From assembly GCF_000803215.1 (NCBI RefSeq), contig NZ_JSXC01000018.1, forward strand, positions 1 to 64,000: 64,000 bases of DNA, given 5' to 3'. The notes under the pieces were generated by a model, which was not told the origin of the DNA, did no database searches, and saw only the letters and a program-made list of their open reading frames with translations. The DNA comes from Pectobacterium fontis (lineage in GTDB: Bacteria > Pseudomonadota > Gammaproteobacteria > Enterobacterales > Enterobacteriaceae). Position numbers and translations under genes: made by a program. Positions 18,318 through 28,649 of the stretch are shown piece by piece (position 1 is the first letter of the stretch; every line of letters begins with the position of its first letter).

Positions 18318-19193
18318 CAGCGGCTCAGCATACTGGATGGGGATAAAATACTCGCAGCGGATAGTCGTGGGTATTTCCTCGTCGCGATCGCGATCGTGAT
18401 GGAAACGCTCGGCGTCGAACCCTTTGCGGCGCGTGAGCTGGAAGGTCGGCAAACAGGTGTCATACAGCGTGATAATAAAATCCTGCAACTCGTCTGTCGG
18501 CCCTTCAAACACAAACATGGCGTAATCGCCGCCCGGTAGCGTGATGGGTTCGCCGGTGTGGACATTATCCGGCAGATACTGTGGTTCCAGCGCGGTGGTG
18601 TAGAGCACCTCGTGTTCGTCGTCTTTCTCTTTGCTGGGACGTGAATGATGTAATCCGTAAAGCACGGGAGGGACGCTGCGGGTTTCTCCCAGAAACTGAC
18701 GCCAGTAGTGGAGGCGAATTTCGGTACGGAAGTTAGAAATTTGCTCCAGGCGACAATTATAGGTTTGCGTTAGCCCAATTAACTGCGTTCCTGGTAAGAC
18801 AACAAACTGCGGCTGTGGCAAGGAAAACTCACCGAGCCGGATCGGTGGATGAAGGCCAAAAGTATTCCAATTATCGGAACGACGGTAAGACGCTGGTGTT
18901 TTGGCAAACTGTTTTTTGAACGCGCGGGTAAAGGTTTGTTGTGAATCAAAGCGGTATTGCAAGGCAATATCAAGAATAGGGCGGCTAGTCAGACAAAGTG
19001 CAACGGCGGATTTGGTCAATCTCCGCGCTCGGATATATGAACCAATGGCATGGCCTGTGACATCTTTGAACATTCTTTGCAGATGCCACTTGGAATAGCC
19101 TGCTTTCGCCGCCACATTATCCAGTGATAACGGTTGATCGAGATGGCTTTCTAGCCAGTTAAGCAAGTCACGTATGATACTGGCTTGATCCAT
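18306..19193 (-). CDS. rob: AraC/XylS-type regulator Rob
   Basis: 295 aa from the ATG at 19193, which begins the conserved MDQASIIRDLLNWLESHLDQPLS; a start at 19214 would add seven unconserved residues. Two helix-turn-helix units of the AraC type occupy the first 110 residues (LDNVAAKAGYSKWHLQRMFKD; ILDIALQYRFDSQQTFTRAFKKQF), and the rest is a GyrI-like ligand domain. Rob activates the mar/sox/rob regulon (efflux, organic solvent and bile salt tolerance) and binds the right arm of oriC in E. coli. Confidence 0.95.
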   Translation of the reverse strand: MDQASIIRDLLNWLESHLDQPLSLDNVAAKAGYSKWHLQRMFKDVTGHAIGSYIRARRLTKSAVALCLTSRPILDIALQYRFDSQQTFTRAFKKQFAKTPASYRRSDNWNTFGLHPPIRLGEFSLPQPQFVVLPGTQLIGLTQTYNCRLEQISNFRTEIRLHYWRQFLGETRSVPPVLYGLHHSRPSKEKDDEHEVLYTTALEPQYLPDNVHTGEPITLPGGDYAMFVFEGPTDELQDFIITLYDTCLPTFQLTRRKGFDAERFHHDRDRDEEIPTTIRCEYFIPIQYAEPLSAL

Positions 19194-19398
19194 AATCTTC
19201 CCCATTAAACACATTGAGCGCGAACGTATTGAACTTCTGCATCATAGCAATATTTTCACTTTGGTACTGCCGAAGATTTTTGAAAATATTCCGCAGGTAA
19301 TTTGGATAAGGAGGATTATCAAAGCTATTTATGTTGTACATCCTCTTTTCGATTAGGGTTATTAATTGTTTGTCATGAATTATCACAGAGCCTGAAAT

Positions 19399-19881
19399 AT
19401 GAACATAAAGCGAATCATGAGTGTGGGGCTGCTAATGCTGTCCTCTGTTGGCGTTGCTAATGCGGAAGAAGTTGGGTCGGTCGATACGGTCTTTAAACTG
19501 CTGGGGCCGGATCATAAGATCGTGGTGGAAGCGTTTGACGATCCTGATGTATCAAATGTGACCTGCTACATTAGCCGAGCCAAAACCGGTGGCATTAAAG
19601 GCGGGCTAGGGTTAGCGGAAGACACGTCGGATGCGGCGATTTCCTGCCAGCAGGTTGGGCCGATTACGCTGTCTGATAAAATTAAAAACGGCGGTACTCG
19701 TGGCTCTGTGGTCTTCCAGAAAAGAACATCGCTGGTCTTTAAGAAGTTACAGGTGGTGCGGTTTTACGATCAAAAGCGTAATTCGCTGATCTATCTTGCT
19801 TACTCTGATCGATTAGTCGATGGTTCGCCAAAAAATGCGCTAAGCGCGGTGCCAGTAATGCCGTGGGGAAAGAGTGAATAA
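19399..19881 (+). CDS. creA: CreA family periplasmic protein
   Basis: 160 aa (E. coli 157) with a signal peptide, [22 protein letters not shown], cleaved before EEVGSVDT. The rest matches the CreA family (DUF1131): [37 protein letters not shown]. Its molecular function is unknown. In E. coli it heads creABCD; here creB, creC and creD are absent and arcA follows directly on the opposite strand. Preceding bases show no strong Shine-Dalgarno sequence. Confidence 0.92.
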   Translation: MNIKRIMSVGLLMLSSVGVANAEEVGSVDTVFKLLGPDHKIVVEAFDDPDVSNVTCYISRAKTGGIKGGLGLAEDTSDAAISCQQVGPITLSDKIKNGGTRGSVVFQKRTSLVFKKLQVVRFYDQKRNSLIYLAYSDRLVDGSPKNALSAVPVMPWGKSE

Positions 19882-19900
19882 CATGCGCTAAGAAGGGAAA

Positions 19901-19932
19901 AACAGCCGGAACAGAAGCCTGTTCCGGCTGAG
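19901..19932 (-). terminator. Terminator of arcA
   Basis: The 11-bp perfect stem CAGCCGGAACA/TGTTCCGGCTG has a six-base loop; on the minus strand it is followed by TTTTTCCC, just past the arcA stop. It lies between converging creA and arcA and may serve both. Confidence 0.8.
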
Positions 19933-19937
19933 GGGCA

Positions 19938-20654
19938 TTAATTTTCCAGATCGCCGCAGAAGCGGTAACCTTCGCCGTGGATTGTCGCGATGATTTCCGG
20001 CGTATCGGCGGTTGATTCAAAATGCTTACGGATACGACGGATAGTCACGTCAACAGTACGGTCGTGCGGCTTAAGTTCGCGGCCCGTCATTTTCTTCAAC
20101 AACTCGGCACGAGACTGAATCTTGCCTGGGTTCTCGCAGAAGTGCAGCATCGCGCGGAATTCACTGCGCGGCAGCTTATATTGTTCGCCTGCTGGGCTAA
20201 TCAGAGAGCGGCTGTTGATATCCAGTTCCCAGCCGTTGAAGCGATAGCTTTCTACCAGACGACGCTCTTCTGTTCCGCTGACCAGATTCATGGTACGTGA
20301 CAGCAGGTTGCGTGCACGGATCGTCAATTCACGCGGATTGAATGGTTTGGTGATGTAGTCATCCGCACCGATTTCCAGACCGAGGATCTTATCGACTTCA
20401 TTGTCGCGACCGGTGAGGAACATCAAGGCAACGGTGGCTTGTTCGCGCAGTTCGCGCGCCAGTAATAGACCATTTTTCCCAGGCAGGTTGATGTCCATAA
20501 TCACCAAATTGATGTCATTTTCTGACAAAATGTGGTGCATTTCTGCGCCATCGGTGGCTTCGTGAACAACGTACCCTTCTGCCTCAAAAATACTTTTGAG
20601 GGTGTTACGGGTTACCAACTCGTCTTCAACAATAAGAATGTGCGGCGTCTGCAT
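19938..20654 (-). CDS. arcA: Response regulator ArcA (aerobic respiration control)
   Basis: The 238-aa length equals E. coli ArcA. The receiver domain has the acidic pair ED at 10-11, the phospho-acceptor Asp54 in VIMDINLPG and Lys in [23 protein letters not shown]. The C-terminal OmpR-type winged helix includes [25 protein letters not shown] and [17 protein letters not shown]. Phosphorylated by ArcB under low oxygen, it represses respiratory and TCA genes. An FNR-like box lies 315 bp upstream of the start. Confidence 0.98.
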   Translation of the reverse strand: MQTPHILIVEDELVTRNTLKSIFEAEGYVVHEATDGAEMHHILSENDINLVIMDINLPGKNGLLLARELREQATVALMFLTGRDNEVDKILGLEIGADDYITKPFNPRELTIRARNLLSRTMNLVSGTEERRLVESYRFNGWELDINSRSLISPAGEQYKLPRSEFRAMLHFCENPGKIQSRAELLKKMTGRELKPHDRTVDVTIRRIRKHFESTADTPEIIATIHGEGYRFCGDLEN

Positions 20655-21393
20655 GTTTGCTACCTAAAATTGCCAACTTAAATTATAGAAATCGGAAGTA
20701 CAGAAGTCGCTGTCATACCCTGCTGACTACAATGCCATTATCTGGGTATTCCTTGGAGCTTATCGAGGTAAACATACGCTCTCGCTCAACGTCAGACTCA
20801 AGTACATAAATGCGTTACTGGTGTTCATGCTCTACCCGCTTAGGGGTACTGCTAGTGGGTGAGCGTGGCGCTAATTTAACTGCGCTCAAAGTGGCGCACA
20901 GTTTAACCTTATTAACAGCAACATAACAGTAAGCACTGATTTTGCCTGCTGATAAATCTACGGTTCTGTTGACATATATCAAATTTCATTTTAGCACGTT
21001 AACTATTTTGTGATAAACACTTATAGGATTGCTAGTTTACGTCACAATTTAGCATTTTTTATGAACGATTTAGCATAGTAAATGCCAATAATCATAATTG
21101 ACACTATACAGACACCAATGTTTTTATAACCTTCTGAAATTAAATGATTTACCTTGTTTTTTACGGTTTTTCTCCTCGTGCATTTTTTGGATTTACGGAT
21201 GTTTCCTACCGAAGGTCGAGTTGATGCCAGAAGATTTGTTGGCTTATTGTTAATTTTTTCACTGTCGTTATCAACAAATGATGGTTATCAATAAATCGTA
21301 GCCAGCAATAAATCGTTATCGATTATAGGGTTGTGCTGTTTGGTGGCGAAATGCAGTAGCGTCAACACCTATGTAACCCATACTGAGGAGTTT
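20655..21393. other. Long arcA upstream region
   Basis: 739 bp without a supportable gene between divergent arcA and yjtD. It is AT-rich between about 20920 and 21330 and contains an FNR-like site at 20969-20982. The distance suggests multiple promoters and a long arcA leader, as known in E. coli. No convincing small ORF or structured RNA was identified. Confidence 0.5.
20969..20982. promoter_or_regulatory. FNR-like box upstream of arcA
   Basis: TTGACATATATCAA matches the FNR consensus TTGAT-N4-ATCAA at nine of ten positions. FNR activates arcA anaerobically in E. coli, so the site fits the context. Confidence 0.65.
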
Positions 21394-22080
21394 ATGTCGT
21401 TCCACATTATTTTGGTTGAGCCCGCTAGGGCAGAGAACGTAGGGGCGGCAGCCCGTGCGATGAAAACGATGGGATTCACCAGCTTACGTATTGTCGGTAG
21501 CACTGTGCATCAGGCACCTGAGGCCCGTTGGGTGGCACACGGTTCGGGGGATATTCTGGATAACGTACAAAGGTTTTCCACGTTGGCTGAAGCACTGGCG
21601 GATGTTGATTTTACCGTCGCGACGACCGCGCGCAGCCGCGCTAAATTTCGCTATTATTGCACGCCAGCCGAACTGACCGACGTGTTGCAGGAAAAGGTGC
21701 AATGGATGGCGTCTGCGGCGTTGGTGTTTGGTCGGGAAGATACTGGCCTGACGAATGAAGAACTTGAACTGGCCGATGTGTTGACTGGCGTGCCGATGAA
21801 AGCGGATTACCCTTCGCTGAATCTTGGTCAGGCGGTGATGGTGTACTGCTATCAACTGGCTGAACTCATGCAGGTCAAACCAGAAACCGCGCCGCCTGCG
21901 GCGGTAGGGCAACTGTCGGCGTTGCATGATCGGTTAGATCGGCTGTTGATCAACCTGGCCGTTGAGGATGATGAAAAGCTGCGCGACTGGCTGCATCAGC
22001 GTCTGGGACGTTTAGAGCAGCGCGACACGGCGATGCTCCATCGGTTGCTACACGATATCGAAAAAAAATTGTCGAAATAA
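21394..22080 (+). CDS. yjtD: SPOUT-family RNA methyltransferase YjtD/LasT
   Basis: Starting at ATG 21394, which has GAGGAG six bases upstream, the product is 228 aa as in E. coli. The track from 21331 adds 21 unconserved residues. It shows SPOUT (TrmH/TrmJ-like) motifs: VEPARAENVGAAARAMKTMGF, VFGREDTGLTNEEL and PSLNLGQAVMVYCYQL, which form the knotted SAM-binding site. It is related to TrmJ, but its RNA target has not been established to my knowledge. It lies immediately before the thr operon, as in E. coli. Confidence 0.9.
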   Translation: MSFHIILVEPARAENVGAAARAMKTMGFTSLRIVGSTVHQAPEARWVAHGSGDILDNVQRFSTLAEALADVDFTVATTARSRAKFRYYCTPAELTDVLQEKVQWMASAALVFGREDTGLTNEELELADVLTGVPMKADYPSLNLGQAVMVYCYQLAELMQVKPETAPPAAVGQLSALHDRLDRLLINLAVEDDEKLRDWLHQRLGRLEQRDTAMLHRLLHDIEKKLSK

Positions 22081-22220
22081 GATAGCAGAGATGGCTTCTT
22101 TGCCAGTCGAACATTTTGATACGTGTATTTTGGCAATGCTTCATCCCGCTTATGACGATTTAGGCAGTGGGTTTAACGGGCAGTGTTTTTTGTTCGGCGA
22201 GAAGAAAAAAAAGAAATCCG

Positions 22221-22250
22221 TTGACTTCACAGGGCGATTGGCCTAACTAA
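22221..22250 (+). promoter_or_regulatory. thr operon promoter
   Basis: A consensus-like -35 TTGACT (22221-22226) and, 17 bp on, a weaker -10 TAACTA (22244-22249), about 40 bp before thrL. The arrangement resembles the E. coli thr promoter. Confidence 0.65.
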
Positions 22251-22291
22251 TAGGGCAGATAACTCTACTTCTAATGAGATTCGATTTTACC

Positions 22292-22360
22292 ATGCGTACT
22301 ATCAGCCTAATCACCACGATTATTACCATCACCGATACAACCAGTAACGGTGCGGGCTGA
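22292..22360 (+). CDS. thrL: thr operon leader peptide
   Basis: A 22-codon ORF starting [14 protein letters not shown] and ending SNGAG then TGA. Seven codons are Thr and five are Ile, so 12 of 22 read the two regulatory amino acids. Ribosome stalling at these codons when threonyl- or isoleucyl-tRNA is short prevents formation of the terminator downstream. It is too short for ordinary gene finders. Confidence 0.93.
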   Translation: MRTISLITTIITITDTTSNGAG

Positions 22361-22414
22361 CGCATATAAAGATTCCAGAAAAAGCCCGCACCGAACAGTG
22401 CGGGCTTTTTTTTT
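22350..22414 (+). terminator. thr attenuator (terminator and competing antiterminator)
   Basis: The terminator stem AGCCCGCAC (22383-22391) pairs with GTGCGGGCT (22398-22406) and is followed by eight T. The same GTGCGGGCT also occurs at 22350-22358, inside the end of thrL, and can pair with 22383-22391 instead. That gives two exclusive structures, the hallmark of translation-coupled attenuation. Confidence 0.92.
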
Positions 22415-22505
22415 ACGGCAGGTTATCCTTCAGCGCCGCCTGCAAGCGGCATACAAAAAACGCTTCCGGCGTTTGGTTGGCAGAAATTCAGGAGAACAGA
22501 TAAAA

Positions 22506-24965
22506 ATGCGAGTGTTGAAATTTGGCGGGACTTCAGTAGCGAATGCGGAGCGTTTTACACGCGTTGCCGACATTATCGAAAACAACGCGCGTCAGGGACA
22601 GGTGGCCGCTGTATTGTCTGCACCAGCGAAGATTACCAACCATCTGGTTGCTATGATCGAGAAAACCGTCGCCGGACAAGATATTCTGCCGAATTTGAAC
22701 GATGCCGAAACTATTTTCTCCTCTCTCTTACAAGGGCTGGCCGAGTCTCAACCCGGTTTTGATCATGCTCGCCTGAAAGCGTTTGTGGATCAAGAATTCG
22801 CCCAACTGAAACATGTTCTGCATGGCATCGCGCTGCTGGGACAATGCCCGGATAGCGTGAACGCCGCAATCATTTGCCGAGGAGAAAAGCTGTCTATCGC
22901 CATCATGGAAGCCGTTTTTCAGGCGCGTGGTTATGGTGTATCGGTCATCAATCCGGTCGAGAAATTGCTGGCGCAAGGGCATTATCTCGAATCCACCGTG
23001 GATATCACGGAATCGACTCGCCGCATTGCGGAAAGCGCCATCCCGAAAGCCCATGTGATCCTGATGGCGGGCTTCACGGCGGGTAACGACAAAGGCGAAC
23101 TGGTGGTACTGGGGCGCAACGGTTCCGACTATTCCGCCGCGGTACTGGCTGCCTGTTTACGTGCGGATTGTTGTGAAATCTGGACTGACGTTGACGGCGT
23201 GTATACCTGCGATCCGCGTCAGGTGCCCGATGCCCGATTATTGAAATCAATGTCCTATCAGGAGGCGATGGAACTGTCCTATTTCGGTGCCAAAGTCCTC
23301 CACCCTCGTACCATCGCTCCCATCGCCCAGTTCCAGATTCCCTGCCTTATCAAAAACACCGAAAATCCTCAGGCTCCCGGCACGCTCATCGGCATGGATA
23401 GCTCTGATACGCAGTATCCGGTGAAAGGCATCACCAACCTGAACAATATGGCGATGATCAACGTCTCCGGCCCCGGTATGAAAGGCATGGTCGGCATGGC
23501 GGCGCGCGTGTTTGCGGCGATGTCGCGTGCAGGTATCTCGGTGGTGCTGATCACGCAATCCTCTTCTGAATACAGCATCAGCTTCTGCGTCTCGCAAAAT
23601 GAGCTGGCGCGTGCGAGAAAAACGCTGGAAGACGAATTCTATCTGGAACTGAAAGAAGGCGTGCTGGAGCCGCTGGATGTGATGGAACGTCTGGCGATTC
23701 TCTCTGTGGTGGGTGACGGTATGCGCACGCTGCGCGGCCTGTCTGCGCGTCTGTTCTCGGCGTTGGCGACGGCCAATATCAATATCGTGGCGATTGCGCA
23801 AGGCTCATCCGAGCGTTCCATTTCCGTCGTGGTGAACAACGATGTCGCGACGACCGGGGTGCGCGTCGCGCACCAGATGTTGTTTAATACCGATCAGGTG
23901 ATCGACGTGTTTGTGATCGGTGTCGGTGGGGTGGGCGGCGCGTTACTGGAGCAGATCCACCGTCAACAGCCGTGGCTGAAAGACAAGCATATCGATCTGC
24001 GCGTGTGTGGGATTGCCAACTCTAAAGCCATGCTGACCAATATTAACGGCGTTTCGATGGACAACTGGCGCGAAGAACTGGCGAAAGCCCGCGAGCCGTT
24101 CAATCTGGGCCGTTTGATTCGTCTGGTTAAAGAGTACCACCTGCTGAATCCGGTCATCGTTGACTGTACCTCGAACCAGGCGGTGGCCGATCAGTATGTG
24201 GATTTCCTCGCCGACGGTTTCCATGTCGTGACGCCAAACAAGAAAGCCAACACCGGGTCGATGAACTACTATCACCAACTGCGTAGCGCCGCAGCGAAGT
24301 CCCGCCGTCGTTTCCTGTATGACACCAACGTCGGCGCAGGCCTGCCGGTGATTGAAAACCTGCAAAACTTGCTGAATGCGGGTGATGAACTGATTCGTTT
24401 TACCGGTATTCTTTCTGGCTCGCTGTCCTTTATTTTCGGTAAACTCGATGAAGGCATGTCGCTGTCGGAAGCGACCACGCAGGCGAAAGAGAAAGGCTAC
24501 ACCGAACCCGATCCGCGTGACGATCTGTCCGGTATGGATGTGGCGCGTAAGCTGCTGATTCTGGCGCGTGAAGCGGGTTATCAGTTGGAGTTGGGTGATA
24601 TTGAGGTGGAATCCGTTCTGCCTGCCAGCTTTGATGCTTCCGGCGATGTCGCCAGCTTCATGCAACGCCTGCCGACGGTAGACGATGAGTTTGCCAGCCG
24701 TGTTGCACAAGCGCGCGATGAAGGTAAAGTGTTGCGCTATGTCGGCGTGATTGAAGACGGTCGCTGTAAGGTCAAGATCAGTGCCGTTGGCGGCAACGAT
24801 CCGTTGTTTAAAGTCAAAGATGGCGAGAATGCGCTGGCATTCTACAGCCGTTATTATCAGCCACTGCCGCTGGTGTTGCGCGGTTATGGTGCGGGTAACG
24901 ATGTTACCGCTGCTGGTGTGTTCGCAGATCTGCTGCGCACCTTGTCATGGAAGTTGGGAGCATAA
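22506..24965 (+). CDS. thrA: Bifunctional aspartokinase I / homoserine dehydrogenase I
   Basis: 819 aa from the ATG at 22506 ([17 protein letters not shown]), behind CAGGAG; the open frame upstream overlaps the attenuator and is not translated. The N-terminal aspartokinase has KFGGTSVA and the [23 protein letters not shown] motifs. Central ACT repeats give threonine inhibition. The C-terminal homoserine dehydrogenase starts at about residue 467 ([16 protein letters not shown]) with the NKKANTGSM and GILSGSLSF segments. It catalyses the first and third steps from aspartate to threonine. Confidence 0.98.
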   Translation: MRVLKFGGTSVANAERFTRVADIIENNARQGQVAAVLSAPAKITNHLVAMIEKTVAGQDILPNLNDAETIFSSLLQGLAESQPGFDHARLKAFVDQEFAQLKHVLHGIALLGQCPDSVNAAIICRGEKLSIAIMEAVFQARGYGVSVINPVEKLLAQGHYLESTVDITESTRRIAESAIPKAHVILMAGFTAGNDKGELVVLGRNGSDYSAAVLAACLRADCCEIWTDVDGVYTCDPRQVPDARLLKSMSYQEAMELSYFGAKVLHPRTIAPIAQFQIPCLIKNTENPQAPGTLIGMDSSDTQYPVKGITNLNNMAMINVSGPGMKGMVGMAARVFAAMSRAGISVVLITQSSSEYSISFCVSQNELARARKTLEDEFYLELKEGVLEPLDVMERLAILSVVGDGMRTLRGLSARLFSALATANINIVAIAQGSSERSISVVVNNDVATTGVRVAHQMLFNTDQVIDVFVIGVGGVGGALLEQIHRQQPWLKDKHIDLRVCGIANSKAMLTNINGVSMDNWREELAKAREPFNLGRLIRLVKEYHLLNPVIVDCTSNQAVADQYVDFLADGFHVVTPNKKANTGSMNYYHQLRSAAAKSRRRFLYDTNVGAGLPVIENLQNLLNAGDELIRFTGILSGSLSFIFGKLDEGMSLSEATTQAKEKGYTEPDPRDDLSGMDVARKLLILAREAGYQLELGDIEVESVLPASFDASGDVASFMQRLPTVDDEFASRVAQARDEGKVLRYVGVIEDGRCKVKISAVGGNDPLFKVKDGENALAFYSRYYQPLPLVLRGYGAGNDVTAAGVFADLLRTLSWKLGA

Positions 24966-24967
24966 TT

Positions 24968-25897
24968 ATGGTTAAGGTGTATGCACCTGCATCAATCGGT
25001 AACGTCAGCGTCGGGTTTGATGTGCTGGGTGCGGCCGTTTCGCCGGTAGACGGTTCACTGCTGGGAGATTGCGTTTCTGTTGAGGCCGCCGATCTGTTCA
25101 GCCTGCGTAATGAAGGGCGTTTTGTCAGCAAGCTGCCGGACAACCCGAAAGAAAACATTGTGTATCAATGTTGGGAACGCTTCTGTCAGGAAATTGGCAA
25201 AACCGTCCCCGTGGCGATGACGCTTGAAAAGAATATGCCGATTGGTTCAGGGCTAGGTTCCAGCGCCTGTTCTGTCGTCGCCGGGTTAATGGCGATGAAC
25301 GAATTTTGCGGCAAACCGTTGGATGATACCCGTCTGCTTACGCTAATGGGTGAACTGGAAGGACGCATTTCCGGCAGCGTTCACTACGATAACGTGGCCC
25401 CTTGCTTCCTCGGTGGCGTCCAACTGATGCTGGAAGAAAACGGTATTATCAGCCAGCCTGTGCCGTCGTTTGATGACTGGCTGTGGGTCATGGCGTATCC
25501 GGGGATTAAAGTCTCCACCGCCGAAGCGCGTGCGATTCTGCCTGCCCAGTATCGTCGTCAGGATTGCATTAGCCACGGTCGCTATCTGGCTGGTTTTATC
25601 CACGCTTGCCATACCGGGCAAGCCGCGCTGGCGGCGAAACTGATGAAAGATGTCATCGCGGAGCCTTATCGTACTAAACTGCTGCCTGGCTTTGCCGCTG
25701 CGCGTCAGGCGGCGGAAGATATTGGGGCGCTAGCCTGCGGTATTTCCGGCTCCGGTCCAACGTTATTCTCTGTCTGTAACGACATGGCGAGCGCACAGCG
25801 TATGGCTGACTGGCTACGGGATAACTATTTACAGAATGATGAAGGTTTTGTTCATATTTGCCGTCTTGATACGACTGGCGCACGACAACTGGGATAA
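24968..25897 (+). CDS. thrB: Homoserine kinase
   Basis: 309 aa (E. coli 310) from the ATG at 24968, two bases after the thrA stop; in-frame codons upstream lie within thrA. A GHMP kinase with the N-terminal [18 protein letters not shown] strand, the phosphate loop [16 protein letters not shown] near residue 91 and the C-terminal [11 protein letters not shown] motif. It phosphorylates L-homoserine to O-phosphohomoserine with ATP. It is translationally coupled to thrA and followed by thrC after three bases. Confidence 0.98.
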   Translation: MVKVYAPASIGNVSVGFDVLGAAVSPVDGSLLGDCVSVEAADLFSLRNEGRFVSKLPDNPKENIVYQCWERFCQEIGKTVPVAMTLEKNMPIGSGLGSSACSVVAGLMAMNEFCGKPLDDTRLLTLMGELEGRISGSVHYDNVAPCFLGGVQLMLEENGIISQPVPSFDDWLWVMAYPGIKVSTAEARAILPAQYRRQDCISHGRYLAGFIHACHTGQAALAAKLMKDVIAEPYRTKLLPGFAAARQAAEDIGALACGISGSGPTLFSVCNDMASAQRMADWLRDNYLQNDEGFVHICRLDTTGARQLG

Positions 25898-25900
25898 TGC

Positions 25901-27190
25901 ATGAAACTGTACAACCTTAAAGATCATAACGAGCAGGTCAGTTTTGCTCAGGCTATCAAGCAAGGGCTGGGTAGCCAGCAAGGGCTATTCTTCCCGCTGG
26001 AGCTGCCAGAATTTGAGCGCACTGAAATTGATGCGCTATTGGATCTGGATTTTGTCACCCGTAGCAGCCGCATTCTGTCTGCGTATATCGGCGATGAGAT
26101 CGCGGCCGAAACCGTGTTCGAGCGTGTAAAAGCCGCGTTCGCGTTCCCGGCGCCGGTTGCACCTGTCGCAGAAGATATCGCTGCGCTGGAATTGTTCCAC
26201 GGCCCGACGCTGGCCTTTAAAGACTTCGGCGGCCGCTTTATGGCGCAAATGCTGACGGAAGTCTCCGGCGACGAAAAAATTACCATTCTGACGGCGACGT
26301 CTGGCGACACGGGTGCGGCGGTAGCGCATGCGTTCTACGGTCTGGAAAATGTCCGTGTCGTGATCCTGTATCCGCAAGGCAAGATCAGCCCGTTGCAGGA
26401 AAAACTGTTCTGTACGCTGGGTGGTAACATTCATACCATCGCCATTGACAGTGATTTTGATGCCTGTCAGGCGTTGGTGAAAAAGGCATTCGATGATGAG
26501 GAACTGAAAAAGGCGATTGGCCTGAACTCAGCGAACTCCATCAATATCAGCCGTCTGCTGGCGCAAATTTGCTATTATTTTGAAGCGGTTGCACAGCTTC
26601 CGCAGGAAGCGCGCAACCAACTGGTAGTGTCTGTGCCGAGCGGTAACTTCGGCGATCTGACCGCAGGTTTGTTGGCTAAATCGCTGGGACTGCCGATTAA
26701 ACGTTTCATTGCGGCGACCAACGCCAATGACACCGTGCCGCGTTTCCTGAGCAGCGGAAATTGGGAACCGAATAGAACGGTGGCAACGTTATCTAACGCG
26801 ATGGACGTCAGCCAGCCGAACAACTGGCCGCGTGTGGAAGAGCTGTTCCGTCGTAAAAACTGGCAGTTGAAAACGCTGGGGTTCGGCGCGGTGAGCGATG
26901 AGACCACGAAAGCGACCATGCATGAGCTGGATGCCTTAGGCTATGTCTCTGAGCCGCATGCGGCGATTGCCTATCGTCTGCTGCGCGATCAGTTGCAAGC
27001 GGGTGAGTTCGGCCTGTTCCTGGGTACGGCGCATCCGGCGAAATTCAAAGAAAGCGTAGAAGCTATTCTGGGCAAAGAATTGGATCTGCCAGAAGCCTTG
27101 GCCGAGCGTGCCGATCTGGATCTGCTGTCGCACAACTTCCCGGATGATTTCGCGAAGCTGCGTGAGTTCCTGATGGCTCTGCCGAAATAA
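25901..27190 (+). CDS. thrC: Threonine synthase
   Basis: 429 aa (E. coli 428). The PLP-binding lysine is Lys107 in HGPTLAFKDFGGRF, with TATSGDTGAAVAHAF and SVPSGNFGDLTAG as the phosphate-binding segments. It converts O-phosphohomoserine to L-threonine and phosphate and completes the operon started by thrL. The N-terminal extension MKLYNLKDHNEQVSFAQA is typical of the enterobacterial long form. No simple terminator follows; a GC-rich inverted-repeat region does. Confidence 0.98.
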   Translation: MKLYNLKDHNEQVSFAQAIKQGLGSQQGLFFPLELPEFERTEIDALLDLDFVTRSSRILSAYIGDEIAAETVFERVKAAFAFPAPVAPVAEDIAALELFHGPTLAFKDFGGRFMAQMLTEVSGDEKITILTATSGDTGAAVAHAFYGLENVRVVILYPQGKISPLQEKLFCTLGGNIHTIAIDSDFDACQALVKKAFDDEELKKAIGLNSANSINISRLLAQICYYFEAVAQLPQEARNQLVVSVPSGNFGDLTAGLLAKSLGLPIKRFIAATNANDTVPRFLSSGNWEPNRTVATLSNAMDVSQPNNWPRVEELFRRKNWQLKTLGFGAVSDETTKATMHELDALGYVSEPHAAIAYRLLRDQLQAGEFGLFLGTAHPAKFKESVEAILGKELDLPEALAERADLDLLSHNFPDDFAKLREFLMALPK

Positions 27191-27574
27191 GGTTGCTGTA
27201 GGGCTTTTTAGTCGTAGTGTGTATGCGGATTGAGGGGGCGTTTCGTGCGCGATAGCGCTGCTATTTTCATGCTATTTCATAGCACGCGCCCGACACGAGG
27301 CGGCTCAAACGCCGCTCGCCCCGTGACCCCAGGCTTTCGGCGCAAATTATGCCGCTGACGCGGTGCCATCGGCGGTCATGACCACTATTCGAGCCGCCAG
27401 TGACGCGTTCCCGACGCGACACTGGCTTTCGCGGCCTCCATGCCGCTCACTCGGTGTTCATTCCCACCTCTGCATAATTCTTTACGCCGGATAACGGCAA
27501 AATCCGCGATACCTTTCTTTACTTGTGTATAAGCAATCGCCTTGAAAAGGGGCTCGGATATTCGTAAAAATAAA
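27191..27574. repeat. GC-rich inverted-repeat region between thrC and yaaA
   Basis: A 384-bp non-coding stretch with several hairpins: GCGGC-tcaaac-GCCGC (27300-27315) and GCCAGTG-a-CGCGT-tcccg-ACGCG-a-CACTGGC (27396-27426). Two diverged direct copies of a unit of about 39 bp start at 27332 and 27424 (ggctttcg..atgccgct..cggtg). Short ORFs cross it, none convincing. It resembles a decayed dispersed repeat and may also end thr transcription. Confidence 0.5.
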
Positions 27575-28348
27575 TTACTGCTCGTGGCGCTTGAACACCA
27601 GTTCATCGGCCGAAGAGTCTGTCGCTTCGAAGAAGTAACCGTCCAGATTAAATGCTTTCAACTGTTCCGGTTGCGTCAGGCGGTTTTGAATAATGAAACG
27701 ACTCATCAGGCCACGCGCTTTCTTGGCGTAGAAGCTGATCACTTTGAATTTACCGTTTTTCTCATCCAAAAAGACGGGCTTGATCAGGCGGGCATTGAGC
27801 TTTTTCGGTTTAACGGCTTTGAAATACTCGTCCGATGCCAGATTAATCAGTACCTCATCCCCTTGATCGCGCAGCGCCTGATTCAGTTTTTCAGTGATGG
27901 TGTCGCCCCAGAAATGGTAGAGGTCTTTACCGGCTTTATTTTCCAGTTTGGTGCCCATCTCCAGCCGATAGGGCCGCATCAAATCCAGTGGGCGCAACAC
28001 GCCATACAAACCTGACAGCATACGCAAGTGCTGCTGTGCGAAATCGAAATCCTCCTCGCTGAAATCTTCTGCCGCTAATCCGGTATAAACGTCGCCCTTA
28101 AACGCCAGCAGCGCCTGACGCGCATTTTCTGGCGTGAAGTCTGGGTGCCATTCGCTAAACCGACCCGCGTTTAGATCTGCCAGTTTATCGCTGATGCTCA
28201 TCAGAGAGGCGATCTGCGCTGGCGTCAGTTTTTTACATACGTCAATCAACTGGCTGGAATAGTCCAGAAGTTCTGGCTGGGTATAACGCGTCGTTGCCAA
28301 AGGACTGGTGTAGTCGAGCGTTTTTGCAGGTGAAATCGTAATAAGCAT
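27575..28348 (-). CDS. yaaA: Peroxide stress resistance protein YaaA
   Basis: 257 aa (E. coli 258), DUF328/UPF0246 family. Conserved segments are [13 protein letters not shown] at the start, [11 protein letters not shown], the [14 protein letters not shown] motif and [25 protein letters not shown]. In E. coli YaaA limits intracellular iron and so DNA damage during hydrogen peroxide stress, and it is induced by OxyR. The cavity-lining residues suggest a DNA-binding fold in the family. It lies between thr and talB as in E. coli, divergent from talB; the E. coli neighbours yaaX and yaaJ are missing. Confidence 0.94.
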   Translation of the reverse strand: MLITISPAKTLDYTSPLATTRYTQPELLDYSSQLIDVCKKLTPAQIASLMSISDKLADLNAGRFSEWHPDFTPENARQALLAFKGDVYTGLAAEDFSEEDFDFAQQHLRMLSGLYGVLRPLDLMRPYRLEMGTKLENKAGKDLYHFWGDTITEKLNQALRDQGDEVLINLASDEYFKAVKPKKLNARLIKPVFLDEKNGKFKVISFYAKKARGLMSRFIIQNRLTQPEQLKAFNLDGYFFEATDSSADELVFKRHEQ

Positions 28349-28649
28349 ATGCCATGTCCTGTCGGTCTGATTTCAGATGGCCCTACTATAGCAAGAACAC
28401 CGTAAGAAAACGGCGATAGCTATAATACGTCCCGTCTTTTAGGTTTGAGGACGCTGGAAAAGCATAATGTTAATCTGCAATCGTTGTTGCAGACACGAGT
28501 AGGAAAAGGCTGGCTTGCGCGGGAAAACGCGCGTGTTATTATCAGATTTCGGCGCAAAACAGATAGCCACCCGATTAGATAACCAGTCGATTCATATACG
28601 AGCTATTTTCATTCACAAGCACCACGTATAAACAACGAGACATGCCAAC
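28349..28649. other. yaaA-talB divergent promoter region
   Basis: 301 bp that must carry both promoters. Short inverted repeats occur (for example CGCGGGAAAACGCGCG near 28518), but I cannot assign a specific operator, and no gene is evident. Confidence 0.35.

Noticed and set aside
19168-19386. 72-aa minus-strand frame upstream of rob
   Set aside because: It overlaps the rob start in another frame and lies in the rob-creA promoter region; no recognisable product.
27385-27606. 73-aa minus-strand ORF beside yaaA
   Set aside because: It is built from the inverted-repeat region after thrC and the end of yaaA; composition and lack of a start signal suggest a by-product of the repeat.
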